From assembly GCA_036785325.1 (NCBI GenBank), contig JAXIVH010000002.1, positions 11,266,572 to 11,330,571 of the forward strand: 64,000 bases of DNA, given 5' to 3'. Numbering within the stretch: the stretch's first letter is position 1; each line of letters begins with the position of its first letter. This document shows positions 63,545 through 64,000 of the stretch, piece by piece. The notes beneath the pieces were generated by a model, which saw nothing but the letters and a program-made list of their open reading frames with translations, was not told where the DNA came from and did no database searches. The DNA is from Urophycis tenuis (Eukaryota > Chordata > Actinopteri > Gadiformes > Phycidae). The position numbers were made by a program, and so were the translations under genes.

Positions 63545-63810
63545 ACACATGCTGTCACGTAAGCATGCACCTTCAAACACACAAACGTGCACCATTTTAT
63601 TTACATTATTTACAAAAATGTAAATAAATAATGCAATGTGATACCCGCTTAGGGATGCTGAGCGGTCCTTCGCTTCTATCCATCATGGCCTCTCCTCGGT
63701 TCTAACGGGTTCTGTCCTCAGGGTTCCGCCTCAACGCCTCCTCCTGGCCCATGTTCCTCCTCAAGACCCTCAACGGAGCGGAGATGGCCCCCGCACGCAT
63801 CTTCCACAAG
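62374..63810 (+). CDS. scmh1: Sex-comb-on-midleg homologue, first MBT repeat (partial gene)
   Basis: Three exons, 62374-62444, 62565-62799 and 63722-63810, with matching phases (CTG G|GG TTC at the second junction). They code HFSWEKYLKETGASAAPPSC, NEFKAGMKLEALDPRN, TSTCIATVVGLTGSRLRLRL, DGSDNKNDFWRLVDSSEIQP, IGNCEKNGGMLQPPLG and GFRLNASSWPMFLLKTLNGA, then MAPARIFHK. This is the first MBT repeat of Scm proteins, which bind low-methylated lysines on histones and work with Polycomb complex PRC1 in the nucleus. The NCEKNGGMLQ stretch fits SCMH1 better than SCML2. Upstream exons are unclear. The second MBT repeat, SLED and SAM domains lie beyond the window. Confidence 0.85.
62807..63545. repeat. 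CA/CGCA repeat with 180-bp higher-order unit
   Basis: The tract of CACA, CGCA, GCAGGCA and CAGACATACACAGACG words fills most of an scmh1 intron. The block at 62881 recurs at 63061, exactly 180 bases later, almost base for base over about 120 bases, and a third partial copy follows near 63190. Open frames on both strands are low-complexity artefacts. Confidence 0.93.
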
Positions 63811-64000
63811 GTAGCTGTGCACTGCTCATGTGCACGCCAGCCGGCCTTATAGGCCAGGGCTTGTATCAATGGCCCCTGGCCCCTTTTTGTCCTACGTGCA
63901 TGTCGTTTTCACTCATACATTTCACTGTTGCGTGTTGCATGTTTTGTGTCTCCTCGTCTCAGCTTTAATCTGTGCATCAACCCACACTGTAATCCGGGCC

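Noticed and set aside
62590..63627. Long histidine/threonine and cysteine/valine frames (up to about 300 residues)
   Set aside because: They read through the CA/CGCA repeat. Only the stretch before 62799 is real coding sequence, as an scmh1 exon.

Overview
The window is genomic DNA of a ray-finned fish. The evidence is intron-containing vertebrate genes (med18, an scmh1-type Polycomb gene, a RING/B-box/SPRY TRIM gene, an Ig-superfamily receptor), long (CA)n and (GATA)n-type microsatellites, tRNA-derived SINEs, fish-type L2/CR1 LINE tails, and P, hAT, THAP-type and Gypsy elements. The species cannot be named from sequence alone. One assembly gap of 200 N lies at 51564-51763.

Layout. 1-9963 is repeat DNA: a long inverted repeat (1-817 against 1302-2057) around a TATC microsatellite, and a nearly identical tandem duplication of a ~2.6 kb unit (677-7348 and 7349-9963). 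Only the first copy carries a 4.05 kb DNA transposon (2667-6720), so the second copy is its empty site. That transposon has two converging genes, a P2X7-C-terminus-like gene (+) and a THAP gene (-). 9960-12040 holds reiterated modules of another repeat family with a solo LTR in it.

12232-20429 is an almost complete P element. It has inverted ends, an exact 8-bp target duplication and a twelve-exon THAP9-like transposase with one frameshift. A LINE fragment sits in its first intron. Next comes a nest of three retroelements: an old LINE (20740-30500) split by a Gypsy LTR element (21412-30129, exact 5-bp target duplication CTCTC), itself split by a nearly full-length L2-like LINE (25047-28279).

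31847-35446 is a minus-strand Ig-superfamily receptor gene (signal peptide, IgV, IgC, transmembrane, short tail). Its last exon runs into LINE sequence, and its IgV domain lacks the first canonical cysteine. 38123-40219 is a non-autonomous hAT element with an 8-bp target duplication and an internal 73-bp tandem array. 40740-42872 is a long-TIR element of unrecognised type. 44064-45240 is med18, intact.

45241-56500 is mostly non-coding, with minisatellites, microsatellites, LINE remnants and the gap. 56507-58162 (-) is an intact TRIM-family E3 ligase with a separate 5' untranslated exon and an interferon-response-like motif upstream. 58480-62370 is the probable 5' region of the scmh1-like gene, with palindromes and a hAT relic carrying a BED finger. 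Three exons of its first MBT repeat lie at 62374-63810, and the gene continues beyond the window.

The host genes (Mediator subunit, Polycomb reader, TRIM ligase, Ig receptor) do not form a pathway. The main biological content is the layered transposon record, in which insertion sites can be read to the base from target duplications and paralogous empty sites.
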